Shown: positions 14,968 to 23,737 of the stretch, one piece after another
Layout: each line of letters starts with the position of its first letter
Numbering within the stretch: the first letter of the stretch is position 1
Assembly: GCA_947306495.1 (NCBI GenBank)
Contig: CAMZGT010000002.1
Location: forward strand, 1 to 64,000
Direction of reading: 5' to 3'
DNA from: an uncultured Acinetobacter sp.
GTDB lineage: Bacteria; Cyanobacteriota; Vampirovibrionia; Gastranaerophilales; Gastranaerophilaceae
Length of the DNA: 64,000 nucleotides
Notes under the pieces: model-generated
What the model was told of the DNA's origin: nothing
The model's input: only the letters and a program-made list of their open reading frames with translations
Database searches by the model: none
Made by a program: the position numbers and the translations under genes

Positions 14968-15870
14968 ATGAGTACACAAATTGCAGAAATTAAAGCACAA
15001 GTTGTCGAAAAGCAAAAAGGTGCAAAAACAATTCAAGAACTTTTACAAAAAAGTTTGAAAGAATTGGATAAAGCACTCCCCAAACACATAACGGCTGAAA
15101 GACTTGGAAGGATAGTTCTAACTTGCGTAAGAAAAAATCCCGAACTTGCTGAATGTACCCCCGAATCATTTTTAGGTGCAGTATTTCAAGCAGCACAATT
15201 AGGGCTAGAGCCTGATACTGACGGACAGGCATATCTTCTTGTATTTAATAATTCAAGAAAGATTAACGGAAAATGGACTAAACTCAAAGAAGTCCAATTT
15301 GTAATAGGTTATAAAGGTTATGTTGATTTATTTTACAGGCACGAATTAGGTTTGAAAGTAAGTATGCACACCGTTTATTCTAAAGATGAATTTAGGTATG
15401 AATACGGAACAAATGAAACAATAAGACACATAACTTATGATATACCGGATGCAAACGGTGAAGTTGATAGAGGTAAACCAATTAAATATTATGCTATTGC
15501 TCATTTAGCAAACGGTGAATGTGCATTTAAGGTAATGAACAGGACTGAATGTATCACTCATGCTATGAAACACTCTAAAGCATATATTGATATGGAATTT
15601 GATGATAATGAGAAAAAATATGTACCAATTAAAAATCCTCATTTTAATCCTAATTCCGCTTGGGTAACTGATGAAAATGCTATGTGTAAGAAAACTGTTT
15701 TAATACAGTTGATGAAAACCTTGCCTAAGTCCGTAGAAATAAGAAAAGCATTTGATATGGATAATACAACCAAAATAAAAGTTTTGGCTGATATGTCAGA
15801 AGTCAAAGATGTTACTGATTGGAGTGATAAAAAGTTAGTGGCTGATGATGAAGAAAGGAAGGTTGCATAG
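14968..15870 (+). CDS. recT: RecT single-strand annealing protein
   Basis: The start MSTQIAEIK at 14968 has AGGAAA upstream and gives 300 aa; the 10 extra residues in the track lack a site. RecT hallmarks are the segment from LPKHITAERL through CTPESFLGAVFQAAQLGLEPD, and FVIGYKGYVDLFYR. It anneals ssDNA and, with YqaJ, forms the phage recombination pair. The gene is followed by an SSB whose start overlaps its stop (TAGTG). Confidence 0.92.
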   Translation: MSTQIAEIKAQVVEKQKGAKTIQELLQKSLKELDKALPKHITAERLGRIVLTCVRKNPELAECTPESFLGAVFQAAQLGLEPDTDGQAYLLVFNNSRKINGKWTKLKEVQFVIGYKGYVDLFYRHELGLKVSMHTVYSKDEFRYEYGTNETIRHITYDIPDANGEVDRGKPIKYYAIAHLANGECAFKVMNRTECITHAMKHSKAYIDMEFDDNEKKYVPIKNPHFNPNSAWVTDENAMCKKTVLIQLMKTLPKSVEIRKAFDMDNTTKIKVLADMSEVKDVTDWSDKKLVADDEERKVA

Positions 15871-16271
15871 TGAACAGGGTAGAGATTATGGGTAGGTTGA
15901 ATTGGAAGGAAATCAGATATTTTGAATCCGGTGCTTGCAGAACAAAAATTCTTTTGAGCAAAAAGAAACCTAACGCAAATAATCCCGATGAAACACAAAA
16001 TTACGATTCCTTCCCTATAATATTTTTCAATAACAAGAATGATAATATAGCGGAAAGAATTGCTGAAGATGTATCAGAAGGTGATTATGTTCATATTGTA
16101 GGCACATTAACAAGAAATCAGCCTAAAAATAAAACATCTAAAGAAACTGAAATTATCGGTTGGGATTTTCGTAAAACAAAATGGTCTAACGATAAGAAAA
16201 GATATGTTTATGAAGATGATGAAAATGAAGTTGTCGGCTACGGCAAAATAGACAAAAAAGAAGTAGCATAA
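15870..16271 (+). CDS. ssb: Single-stranded DNA-binding protein (OB fold)
   Basis: 133 residues starting with a GTG that overlaps the recT stop. MNRVEIMGRL, the DSFPIIFFN strand, and the GDYVHIVGTLTRN strand match the SSB OB fold. It is shorter than usual bacterial SSB and ends in basic residues instead of the acidic DDDIPF-like tip, as in many phage SSBs. It likely works with RecT and the helicase. Confidence 0.75.
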   Translation: MNRVEIMGRLNWKEIRYFESGACRTKILLSKKKPNANNPDETQNYDSFPIIFFNNKNDNIAERIAEDVSEGDYVHIVGTLTRNQPKNKTSKETEIIGWDFRKTKWSNDKKRYVYEDDENEVVGYGKIDKKEVA

Positions 16272-16303
16272 GTCCGATAAAATAAGAGAGAAAGCAATAT
16301 ATA

Positions 16304-17506
16304 ATGAATTTACTCCACGACTATGAGCAAGAAATAACATCAATGCTAGTTGCATCACAAAAGGATATGCAAGAAGTAATTTTAGGACAGTTGAACAAAA
16401 ATATGTTCATAAATCGTTTCTTTGCAAAAGTTTTTGATATAGCAGAATTATTATTTAACTCCGGTAAAGAAGTAAATTTTTATAATATTGCTGAAAAATT
16501 ATCTAATATTGAGGAAAAACAAGACCTTCTCGCATTACAAGAAAATTTTATAACGAATATAAATTATAAATTCTATATTGATAAAATTCACAATGCTTAT
16601 TTTGATAGAGTAACGCAGAGTGCAACAAGTTTTGATGATATAGAAAAAATCCAACGAGAAAAAGAAAAATATACAGATACCTCAATATTATTAGATATTA
16701 CATACAATGCAGATAAATTGCTTGTACCAAAAGAAAATACAAGATTGATAAGGACAGGCTACCCTTCAATAGATAAACACTTAGGTTGTATGCTAGGCGG
16801 TGATTTTATCGTACTAGCAGGTGCAACCGGCATGGGTAAAACTTGTATGATGATTAATTTAATAGCAAAAATAGCAAGACAGGGATATAAGGTAAGTTTG
16901 TATAGTTTAGAAATGTCATTATCACAAATACAAAACCGTCTTATTTGTTCCCAAGCAAGCATTGATGCAAGTAAATTAAGAACTCAAACACTTAACGAAT
17001 CAGAAAAAGATGAATACATAAATTACATAAACGGTTTTCTTCAAACATTGAGTATTAAAGTTTGTACTGACTATGAAATTGCAGTAAAAAAAATTAGGCA
17101 ATTAGAGAAAAAGTCGAATAGTGATATTGTATTTCTTGATTACATGGGTTTGTTAAGTGGAAGTAATGCAAAAACAAGTTATGAGAGGGTTAGCGAAATA
17201 TCAAGAGAATTAAAATTAACCGCTATGGAAATTAATAAACCTCTTGTTGCCTTAAATCAATTAAGTAGAGCCTTTGCAAACAGGCAAGACAAAACCCCGA
17301 TTCTTTCAGATTTGAGAGATTCGGGAAAAATAGAACAAGATGCTGATACAGTTTGTTTTGTTCATAGACCTGCATATTTTGAGCCTGATAAATATAGATC
17401 AAACGACTTGCGTTTCATAGTAGCAAAATCTCGGCATACGGAAGGTAATAAGACCGCATATCTCTACTATGATTCGGTAACACAAAGTATAAGAGAGAGG
17501 TTTTAA
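16304..17506 (+). CDS. DnaB-type replicative helicase
   Basis: 400 residues. The N-terminal ~120 are the helical domain of DnaB. The RecA-like core has Walker A GATGMGKT (~173-180), SLEMS, Walker B DIVFLDYMG, the NQLSR motif and DLRDSGKIEQDAD, all typical of DnaB/Gp41-class helicases. It would open the phage fork. No primase or helicase loader is seen in the window, so host DnaG may be used. Confidence 0.9.
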   Translation: MNLLHDYEQEITSMLVASQKDMQEVILGQLNKNMFINRFFAKVFDIAELLFNSGKEVNFYNIAEKLSNIEEKQDLLALQENFITNINYKFYIDKIHNAYFDRVTQSATSFDDIEKIQREKEKYTDTSILLDITYNADKLLVPKENTRLIRTGYPSIDKHLGCMLGGDFIVLAGATGMGKTCMMINLIAKIARQGYKVSLYSLEMSLSQIQNRLICSQASIDASKLRTQTLNESEKDEYINYINGFLQTLSIKVCTDYEIAVKKIRQLEKKSNSDIVFLDYMGLLSGSNAKTSYERVSEISRELKLTAMEINKPLVALNQLSRAFANRQDKTPILSDLRDSGKIEQDADTVCFVHRPAYFEPDKYRSNDLRFIVAKSRHTEGNKTAYLYYDSVTQSIRERF

Positions 17507-17507
17507 T

Positions 17508-17807
17508 ATGTACGGTAATTTATATTCGCAAAATAATATGTCACAAGTTGATACAGTTTTACAACATCTAGTAGCCTTTGGCAAAATATCACCGGAAATT
17601 GCAAGCGATTGGTATGGAATAAAATATCTGCCAAAATGCATAAGCAGATTGAGAAAAAGAAAAATTAATATAAAAAAGCAAATGGGTGATACTGAAAAAA
17701 GATTTGATTTTGTGGTTGAAAATTATGTCTTATGCAAAGACCAACCCAAAGAAGTTAAAAAAATGCTTGATACCCTTAAAATAAATAATCTTAAAAAGAG
17801 TGCGTAA
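17508..17807 (+). CDS. Phage helix-turn-helix protein
   Basis: 99 residues. The segment from VLQHLVAFGKISPEIASDWYGI to ISRLRKRKINIK resembles phage HTH domains in which a helix pair is followed by a wing of Leu-Arg-Lys. It begins 1 bp after the helicase stop. Role unclear: DNA-binding replication or control factor. No catalytic motif. Confidence 0.6.
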   Translation: MYGNLYSQNNMSQVDTVLQHLVAFGKISPEIASDWYGIKYLPKCISRLRKRKINIKKQMGDTEKRFDFVVENYVLCKDQPKEVKKMLDTLKINNLKKSA

Positions 17808-17824
17808 GAAGGGAGCATAAGGAT

Positions 17825-18040
17825 ATGGAAAAAAGCGGACTTTGGACTAAAAGAAAGACCGCAGACTTCTTGTTTGCGGATATGATTGATAACCCACAAA
17901 AAAGGTTAATCAAATTAAATAATTGGATTGCTAGGAAAATTATCCCTGCAAAAGTTATGGACAAAATGGGTAAAGAAATAGTATTTTTCGAGGATTCTTT
18001 AAAAGAATGGCTCGAAGAAAGAAAAAGAAAGGTGGCTTAA
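17825..18040 (+). CDS. Excisionase-like winged helix protein
   Basis: 71 residues, basic at the end. [11 protein letters not shown] resembles the first helices of excisionases, and [21 protein letters not shown] looks like the recognition helix and wing, followed by an [10 protein letters not shown] helix. It lies 1 bp before the integrase gene, the usual xis-int pair. Confidence 0.65.
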   Translation: MEKSGLWTKRKTADFLFADMIDNPQKRLIKLNNWIARKIIPAKVMDKMGKEIVFFEDSLKEWLEERKRKVA

Positions 18041-18041
18041 T

Positions 18042-19100
18042 ATGAGTGTATTTAAGAAGGGTAATAGCAATAAATGGTATTATCGCTTTCAACTAAACGG
18101 AAAAGAGTATTATAGAGCATGTAAGGGTGCGGTTGATCAAAAGACCGCACTCCAATACGAAGCAGTAGTAAAAGCCGAGATTATGAAAGGTAATCTCGGT
18201 ATTTTAGATAATAAACCGAAACCTACTCTAAAATATGCAATAAAACTATATTTAGATTATTCAGAATGTAATAAAAAATCATATAAAGGTGATTTGCGAA
18301 GTACGGATATATTTTTAGAGTACTTTGGAAATATCAATTTAGAGGACATTACTCCGGCTAAAATAGAAGATTTTAAACGAGATGTTAAAAATAATACCGG
18401 AAATAAAAATGCCACTATAAATAGATATTTACAAGCATTAAGTAAAATGTTAAATATAGCCGTTGCAAATGAACTGATAAATAAAAACCCAATGTGGTCG
18501 GTTAAAAAATTAAAAGAAAATAATTATAAAACTAGAGTTTTAATGCCGGAAGAAGAAGAACGATTATTCAAAGAAATAGAACGAGGTTATGAAGTCATAG
18601 GCAGGGATAGGAAAAAGAAAATAATATATCCGTACCTTTATCTTAAAAACATAATAATTTGTGCTTTACAAACGGGAATGAGAAAGGCTGAAATATTAAA
18701 CCTAAAATGGTCTAATATTGATTTTGATTACGAATATATAGAGTTGTATGTTACTAAATCCGGTAAATCTCGTAAAATACCAATATCAACAAAATTAATG
18801 AAAATACTCAAAGAGATATTGGCATCAAGCAATTCTGAATATGTATTTGTAAATCCTTCTACAAATGCCAATTATATTGATATACATAAATCTTTTGAAA
18901 CTGTTTTGGAAAATGCAAAAGTTAATAACTTTAGATTCCATGATTTAAGACATACAGCTGCAACAAGAATGTTAGAAAAAGGGGCTGATATAAGAACAGT
19001 ACAGGAAATTTTAGGACATAGTAGCGTATCGGTTACTGAAAGATATACACACACCAACGCAAAAAATAAGAAAAATGCTATTGAGTTATTATGCTCTTAA
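18042..19100 (+). CDS. int: Tyrosine site-specific integrase
   Basis: 352 residues. An N-terminal arm-binding region and a SAM-like core domain (~60-160) precede the catalytic domain: [10 protein letters not shown] (Arg), [10 protein letters not shown] (Lys strand), [10 protein letters not shown] (His, Arg), LGHSS (His) and ERYTH (Tyr). It integrates the prophage. Its end is 149 bp from the 3' end of tRNA-Gly, the expected att location, with the phage to the left. Confidence 0.93.
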   Translation: MSVFKKGNSNKWYYRFQLNGKEYYRACKGAVDQKTALQYEAVVKAEIMKGNLGILDNKPKPTLKYAIKLYLDYSECNKKSYKGDLRSTDIFLEYFGNINLEDITPAKIEDFKRDVKNNTGNKNATINRYLQALSKMLNIAVANELINKNPMWSVKKLKENNYKTRVLMPEEEERLFKEIERGYEVIGRDRKKKIIYPYLYLKNIIICALQTGMRKAEILNLKWSNIDFDYEYIELYVTKSGKSRKIPISTKLMKILKEILASSNSEYVFVNPSTNANYIDIHKSFETVLENAKVNNFRFHDLRHTAATRMLEKGADIRTVQEILGHSSVSVTERYTHTNAKNKKNAIELLCS

Positions 19101-19149
19101 TTTTACTAGCATTTATAATCATTTAGTATCTCGGAATATCAGTTGTATA

Positions 19150-19170
19150 AGTCGGGAAATAGTCGGGAAA
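19150..19170. repeat. Tandem AGTCGGGAAA repeat near the attachment site
   Basis: AGTCGGGAAA occurs at 19150-19159 and 19161-19170, 11 bp apart, between the integrase gene and tRNA-Gly. A one-turn spacing in this position fits arm-type integrase or excisionase sites. Confidence 0.45.
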
Positions 19171-19210
19171 AATGCAAAATTAACAAAATTTTGCTAAAAT
19201 TTTAAGCAAT

Positions 19211-19241
19211 AAAAAAAGACTAAAACCGAAGTCTAGTCTTT
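19211..19241 (-). terminator. Terminator of tRNA-Gly
   Basis: AAAGACTA pairs with TAGTCTTT around a loop, and the minus strand continues in T7. It sits just past the 3' end of the leftward tRNA; it may also stop the integrase operon, since the plus strand ends in TTTGTTTT. Confidence 0.8.
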
Positions 19242-19249
19242 GTTTTAAA

Positions 19250-19325
19250 TGGAGCGGACGACGAGACTCGAACTCGCGACAGTCTGCTTGGAAGGCAGAT
19301 ACTCTACCAACTGAGCTACGTCCGC
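19250..19325 (-). tRNA. tRNA-Gly(TCC), prophage attachment gene
   Basis: On the minus strand: acceptor GCGGACG pairs with CGTCCGC, D-arm GCTCAGTTGGTAGAGT, anticodon arm TCTGC-CTTCCAA-GCAGA with anticodon TCC, T-arm with GTTCGAGTC, discriminator T and an encoded CCA. The 3' end faces the integrase, so integration probably occurred in the 3' part of the gene and kept it intact. The second att copy should lie beyond the left window edge. Confidence 0.93.
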
Positions 19326-19437
19326 ATATTAAATTTTCAATCTTGACGCTTCTCAGTTGGTAGAGTATATATCTCAGATACGCTTCACTCTTGTTCCGCT
19401 TGGGCAACTGAGCTACGTCCGCATATTAAATTTTCAA
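19308..19437. repeat. Scrambled tRNA-Gly fragments: 33-bp direct repeat plus inverted piece
   Basis: CAACTGAGCTACGTCCGCAT.. (33 bp: tRNA 5' end and its leader) occurs at 19308-19340 and 19405-19437. Between them, 19352-19368 is the inverse of tRNA bases 19299-19315. The second copy lacks a complete tRNA, so it is a relic. Upstream to 19500 nothing else is seen. Confidence 0.75.
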
Positions 19438-19544
19438 GGACTGCTTTAACAGCTCCGCTTCATAAGCCTGCTCGTATTGCTCTCGCAACACAAGTATATA
19501 CATATTAAAATAAATACACTTTTTTTTCAAGCAAAAATTTTATT

Positions 19545-20183
19545 TTATTGAGGTAGCGGAGAAGTTGCACCATTTATCGGTTCTGTAGGAATATCTTCTG
19601 TTTGCTCCGGTGACGTATGAGCATATAGTCTTAAGCTGATATTTGATATCAGTACCTTTTTATCTTTAGCATATGGTTTAACTTCGATATTATTAATTTT
19701 TATATAATATGGATATTGATAAACATCCTGAATAAATTTGCCAAGATTAACATAATTAGAAACAACTTCCATTTCTACATCACATACAAAGTACACGTCT
19801 TTACCAAATTTAACAAATGAATCAGTCTCAGGATTATAAGTGTATTCAATTGTTTTTATTTTTATAGAATTAGAATGAAGCATTTCAATTACATCATTAT
19901 ATAGAGTGAAAAATAATGTGTCATTGCCTAAATCAGATTCTATAGGTGAATAAATTTTCTTTTGAGAAGATACAATAGAATTTTTTATTTTTTTAATTTT
20001 ATTCTGTACAATAGTTATTTTGCTTTTTAAGCTGCTTAATTGGTTCTCTTGATTTTCTATATTTGATTTTAAGTTGCTTGTTTCTGCTATTCTTGGCCCT
20101 AAAATTAAATAAACAGCCAAAAATAATGCAAATAAAGCTGCTGCAAAAATCATTACGCCATAATATTTTTTGTATTTATCCAT
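19545..20183 (-). CDS. pilO: PilO-like type IV pilus inner-membrane protein
   Basis: 212 residues: short cytoplasmic start, one membrane helix (~10-30), a coiled coil (SNIENQENQLSSLKSKI), then an alpha/beta domain (VEMEVVSNYVNLGKFI, YPYYIKINNIEV) typical of PilO, and a Pro/Thr-rich end. It follows a PilM-PilN fusion by 14 bp. PilO pairs with PilN in the ring that links the pilus motor to the outer-membrane channel. Confidence 0.8.
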   Translation of the reverse strand: MDKYKKYYGVMIFAAALFALFLAVYLILGPRIAETSNLKSNIENQENQLSSLKSKITIVQNKIKKIKNSIVSSQKKIYSPIESDLGNDTLFFTLYNDVIEMLHSNSIKIKTIEYTYNPETDSFVKFGKDVYFVCDVEMEVVSNYVNLGKFIQDVYQYPYYIKINNIEVKPYAKDKKVLISNISLRLYAHTSPEQTEDIPTEPINGATSPLPQ

Positions 20184-20197
20184 TATTTTTTAACCCT

Positions 20198-21841
20198 TTA
20201 CTCTTTTATTGGTTCTAAATCAGGCAAACCGTTGCCTTTTTTGTCACCTTTCTTTAACTCTTCTTTAGAAACCTCCGGTTCATTAGAAATCCTAAATTCG
20301 TAGAAATCAGCGTTCATAGAAGTTAGTATTGACTCAGTGTCAAATTCGTTGCTGCCGTTTAACGCAAAATTCTTTGATTTTGATGCAAGACCGAGTTTTT
20401 GCAATTTTATATCTGATTCAGGATCATAATCTTTTATACTTCTAAAGAAAGCATAAACACTTTCTAAATTATCAGCTTGACCTTCAATAGTAATGTTATT
20501 TCCAAATTTCAATTGAGTTAACCACAACTTTTTAGGGATTTCGGTTCCTACTATTGTATAGTATGAATAAATTGCTTTATTATGTTCAAGACCGACTCTT
20601 ATTTCATCTCCTTCATCAAAAAGTTCGGACGAAATGTCTTCATTATCTTTTAAGAATTGGTTACTTGCTTTAATTTTTTCTGCTAAATCCTCCGATTGCT
20701 GTTTTTGAGAGTTAATTTTTGTAACAAGTATAATTAGTGATAAAAATGTTATAGCAATAATGATAATTGCAATCATAATAAACCATTTAGCCAGCTTATC
20801 ATTGGAAAGAACATATGTTTTTTCACGTATCGTTATTTCCGGAGGTTGTTCTGAATAATAAACATCTCCCAATAATTTGTTAAACAAATTAAATTTTGCA
20901 GACTCATATGGTTCGAATTCTCTGTATATTGCAGCTCCGATTGCGTCCAATGTTATTTGACTTGCAACAGACGATTCTACTGAGTCATCCAAATTTAGAA
21001 AAACTTCATTGGAAAAAGCATTTGCTTCCTGATATGTAATCGGAGCAGAATAAGTGAGCTTGTTTGAAAGCATTTCTGCGCTTATTATATCTGTTTTTGA
21101 TACTACACATAAGTATTTTGACGGCAAATTCTTAATAATAGGCTCAACTGCAGTCATAACTGTTGAATAATTCTCTGCATCACCGAGGACTTCACCAATG
21201 CTTATCTTCTCTTCGAAAGCATCAATATAATTGTTGCCATTCATTGAAAATACTCTGCAACAATAATTTTCCACTACAAGAAGCACCCAGTTAACATCAG
21301 GTTCTGTATTTACTCTCTCTAAGTACATCAAAGAATTTATTGTTGAATTTACTGATGTATCAAACCCATATATCTTATAGCCTAAGTCTTTGAAAATAAG
21401 AGCAATCTCCAAAATCATACTTTTTGAAGATGCAGTGTATGCGACTTTATTGAATTGTATTGTAGAATTCGGTAGTATTGAGTAGCTGTAACAAGCCTCT
21501 TTCTCTTGATACAAAGGTGTTCCGAGCAGTTCTTCTTCTATTGCATTGGATATCTGAAATTCATCTAATGCCGCAGGATAATCATTGACTTTGAATAGTC
21601 CTGCAGGAATATTCAAAACTATCTCTGCATTTTTGGGAATTTGCATCTCTATAAATAAATCTTGTACAGCATCTTTGAATAAGTCTAAGTCAGCTATTTC
21701 TCTCTGATTTATGCTAAATCCTAAGCTCCGAGTTCCATACTTCAGCAAAGTTTTTGTATCAAAATCAATTTGCGCAACTTCTAAGCCTTTTTCAGGAGTC
21801 ACACAAACGCCAACTATTATGCTCTTCTTAAATAAATCCAT
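20198..21841 (-). CDS. PilM-PilN fusion protein
   Basis: 547 residues. The first ~320 resemble the actin-like PilM (KKSIIVGVCVTPEKGLEVA, LNIPAGLF, IGAAIYREF). A single membrane helix (WFIMIAIIIIAITFLSLIIL, ~350-370) follows, then a coiled coil and a PilN-type domain (LWLTQLKFGNNITIEGQA, ESVYAFFRSIKD). In most bacteria these are two proteins with the PilN tail binding PilM; here they are in one chain. A minus-strand TGTACAAT box lies upstream, divergent from rlmB. It should form the cytoplasmic and inner-membrane part of the pilus alignment complex. Confidence 0.8.
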   Translation of the reverse strand: MDLFKKSIIVGVCVTPEKGLEVAQIDFDTKTLLKYGTRSLGFSINQREIADLDLFKDAVQDLFIEMQIPKNAEIVLNIPAGLFKVNDYPAALDEFQISNAIEEELLGTPLYQEKEACYSYSILPNSTIQFNKVAYTASSKSMILEIALIFKDLGYKIYGFDTSVNSTINSLMYLERVNTEPDVNWVLLVVENYCCRVFSMNGNNYIDAFEEKISIGEVLGDAENYSTVMTAVEPIIKNLPSKYLCVVSKTDIISAEMLSNKLTYSAPITYQEANAFSNEVFLNLDDSVESSVASQITLDAIGAAIYREFEPYESAKFNLFNKLLGDVYYSEQPPEITIREKTYVLSNDKLAKWFIMIAIIIIAITFLSLIILVTKINSQKQQSEDLAEKIKASNQFLKDNEDISSELFDEGDEIRVGLEHNKAIYSYYTIVGTEIPKKLWLTQLKFGNNITIEGQADNLESVYAFFRSIKDYDPESDIKLQKLGLASKSKNFALNGSNEFDTESILTSMNADFYEFRISNEPEVSKEELKKGDKKGNGLPDLEPIKE

Positions 21842-21944
21842 CTTTATATTCTCCTTTTTTTATTGTACAATAAATTTGAAAATTTGTATATATTACAAAC
21901 ATTTAGATTTATTTTTAAGTTATTAAGAGGGTTTTATTCTAAAA

Positions 21945-22706
21945 ATGGATGAAATGATAATTTATGGAAAAAATTCTGTAATAGAGGCTTTAGAGTCAGG
22001 AAATAGAGAATTTAATAAAATACTAATTTCTAATAATTCTCATTCGGATACCAAAATAGAGCAAATAAAAGTTTTATCCAAACAAAGGGGAATCGTATTT
22101 CAGTTTGTAGCAAAAGAAAAATTAAATTTACTGGTACCTGAAGGCAGGCACCAAGGTGTAGTTGCACAAATTGCACCAATTAAATATGTTGAATTAGAAG
22201 ATTTTATAGAAGAATATAAAGGCGAAAACGCTCCTGTTGTAATTCTTGATGGTGTTGAGGATTCCCACAATGTGGGAGCAATTATCAGATCTTGTGTATG
22301 TGCAGGAATAAAGGGAATTATATTGCCATCACGCAGGGGAGCTCTGGTTAACTCTACGGTTGAAAAAACCAGTGCAGGAGCAACAAGTCATATTTCCATA
22401 ATAAAAACAAACAGTCTTGTAAATGCGATACAAAAGCTAAAAGAAAACGACTGGTGGGTAATTGCATCTGATCATCATGCAGAGCAAAATCATTATGAAA
22501 TTGATTATACAGATATGAATTTTGCACTTATAATGGGTGCAGAGCATGCGGGAATTTCAAAATCACTATTAAAACTTTCTGATTTTAAAGTTAAAATTCC
22601 AATGTTAACAAAATTTAATTCTTTAAACGTTTCAAATGCTGCTGCTATAATAATGTTTGAATATGTAACGCAGGTTGCTAAAAAACGAGAAAATAAATTG
22701 AGGTAA
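21945..22706 (+). CDS. rlmB: 23S rRNA 2'-O-ribose methyltransferase (TrmH/RlmB)
   Basis: 253 residues. The N-terminal substrate domain ([13 protein letters not shown]) precedes the SpoU knot: [27 protein letters not shown] and [18 protein letters not shown] are the three SAM and catalytic motifs. The likely target is the conserved G of 23S rRNA, although other TrmH-type targets are possible. It is the first gene of a run with rpoD, TPR and speB. Confidence 0.9.
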   Translation: MDEMIIYGKNSVIEALESGNREFNKILISNNSHSDTKIEQIKVLSKQRGIVFQFVAKEKLNLLVPEGRHQGVVAQIAPIKYVELEDFIEEYKGENAPVVILDGVEDSHNVGAIIRSCVCAGIKGIILPSRRGALVNSTVEKTSAGATSHISIIKTNSLVNAIQKLKENDWWVIASDHHAEQNHYEIDYTDMNFALIMGAEHAGISKSLLKLSDFKVKIPMLTKFNSLNVSNAAAIIMFEYVTQVAKKRENKLR

Positions 22707-22708
22707 AT

Positions 22709-23707
22709 ATGAGCAAAAAAGGCGAAACTCTTAATATTATGGCCGACGAAATATCAGATGAAGGCGTTGATTTTAACAGTATTGATGCATTAGATGAAGA
22801 TGATGAGTCAATTGAGATAGAAGAACCAAAAACGCAAGAGAGCTTGAATTCTGTCAATGCTGACGATTCAGTAAGAATATATTTGCAACAGATTGGAAAA
22901 ATTCCTTTGCTTTCAGCAGATGAAGAATTAGAGGTTGCCAAAAAAATCTACGAAACACAAAATATTATGGCAAGAAAAGTTTTAATCAATGCAAATTTGA
23001 GGTTGGTTGTTTCTATTGCAAAAAAATATATCGGACGGGGTTTGTCTTTCCTTGATTTGATTCAGGAAGGTAATATGGGCTTAATAAAAGCTACTGAAAA
23101 ATTTGATTATACAAAAGGGTATAAATTTTCCACATATGCAACTTGGTGGATTCAGCAGTCTATAACAAGGGCAATTGCTGATAAAGCAAGAATAATAAGA
23201 TTGCCTATACATTTGATTGAATCAATTAACAAAATTAAAAAAGCTACTATGGACTTAACAACAAAATTGGGTCGTATACCTAATAAACAGGAAATTGCAG
23301 ATGAAATGGGAATTTCTGTTTCTAAATTAACTTCAATCATAAAGTCAACTCAATCGACAATTAGTATTGATACACCAACTGGACAAAAGGATGATTCGAA
23401 TAAAATTATAGATTACATAGTTGATGAATCAACAATTGCACCCGATAACATGGTTTCACAAGAAAGTATGATTGATGATATAAAATGTATGCTTGAACAA
23501 TTAAGTCCAAAAGAACGAGATGTTTTGATTCTCCGTTTTGGTTTGAACAATGACGGTAACAAAAAAACGCTTGATGAAATAGGTTCAATTTATGGCGTTT
23601 CCAGAGAGAGGATTCGTCAAATTGAGAATAGGGCAATATCTAAGTTGAAAAAATTGTGTAAAAACAGAAATTTAACATCAGGACTCAAAAATTATTTTGG
23701 CGGTTAA
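22709..23707 (+). CDS. rpoD: RNA polymerase sigma factor, RpoD/SigA type
   Basis: 332 residues. Region 1.2 ([18 protein letters not shown]), region 2 ([42 protein letters not shown]), region 3, and region 4 with the HTH ([19 protein letters not shown]) are all complete. The 35-residue acidic N-terminus is short compared with E. coli RpoD. It is the primary or a close group-2 sigma. It begins 2 bp after rlmB. Confidence 0.93.
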   Translation: MSKKGETLNIMADEISDEGVDFNSIDALDEDDESIEIEEPKTQESLNSVNADDSVRIYLQQIGKIPLLSADEELEVAKKIYETQNIMARKVLINANLRLVVSIAKKYIGRGLSFLDLIQEGNMGLIKATEKFDYTKGYKFSTYATWWIQQSITRAIADKARIIRLPIHLIESINKIKKATMDLTTKLGRIPNKQEIADEMGISVSKLTSIIKSTQSTISIDTPTGQKDDSNKIIDYIVDESTIAPDNMVSQESMIDDIKCMLEQLSPKERDVLILRFGLNNDGNKKTLDEIGSIYGVSRERIRQIENRAISKLKKLCKNRNLTSGLKNYFGG

Positions 23708-23737
23708 AAGTTATATAAGACGATAGTAGGATTTATT

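Noticed and set aside
19180-19407. 75-aa minus ORF over tRNA-Gly
   Set aside because: It is translation of the tRNA and its terminator.
19341-19437. Second functional tRNA upstream of tRNA-Gly
   Set aside because: Only the 5' end and scrambled D-arm pieces are present; no anticodon or T arm.
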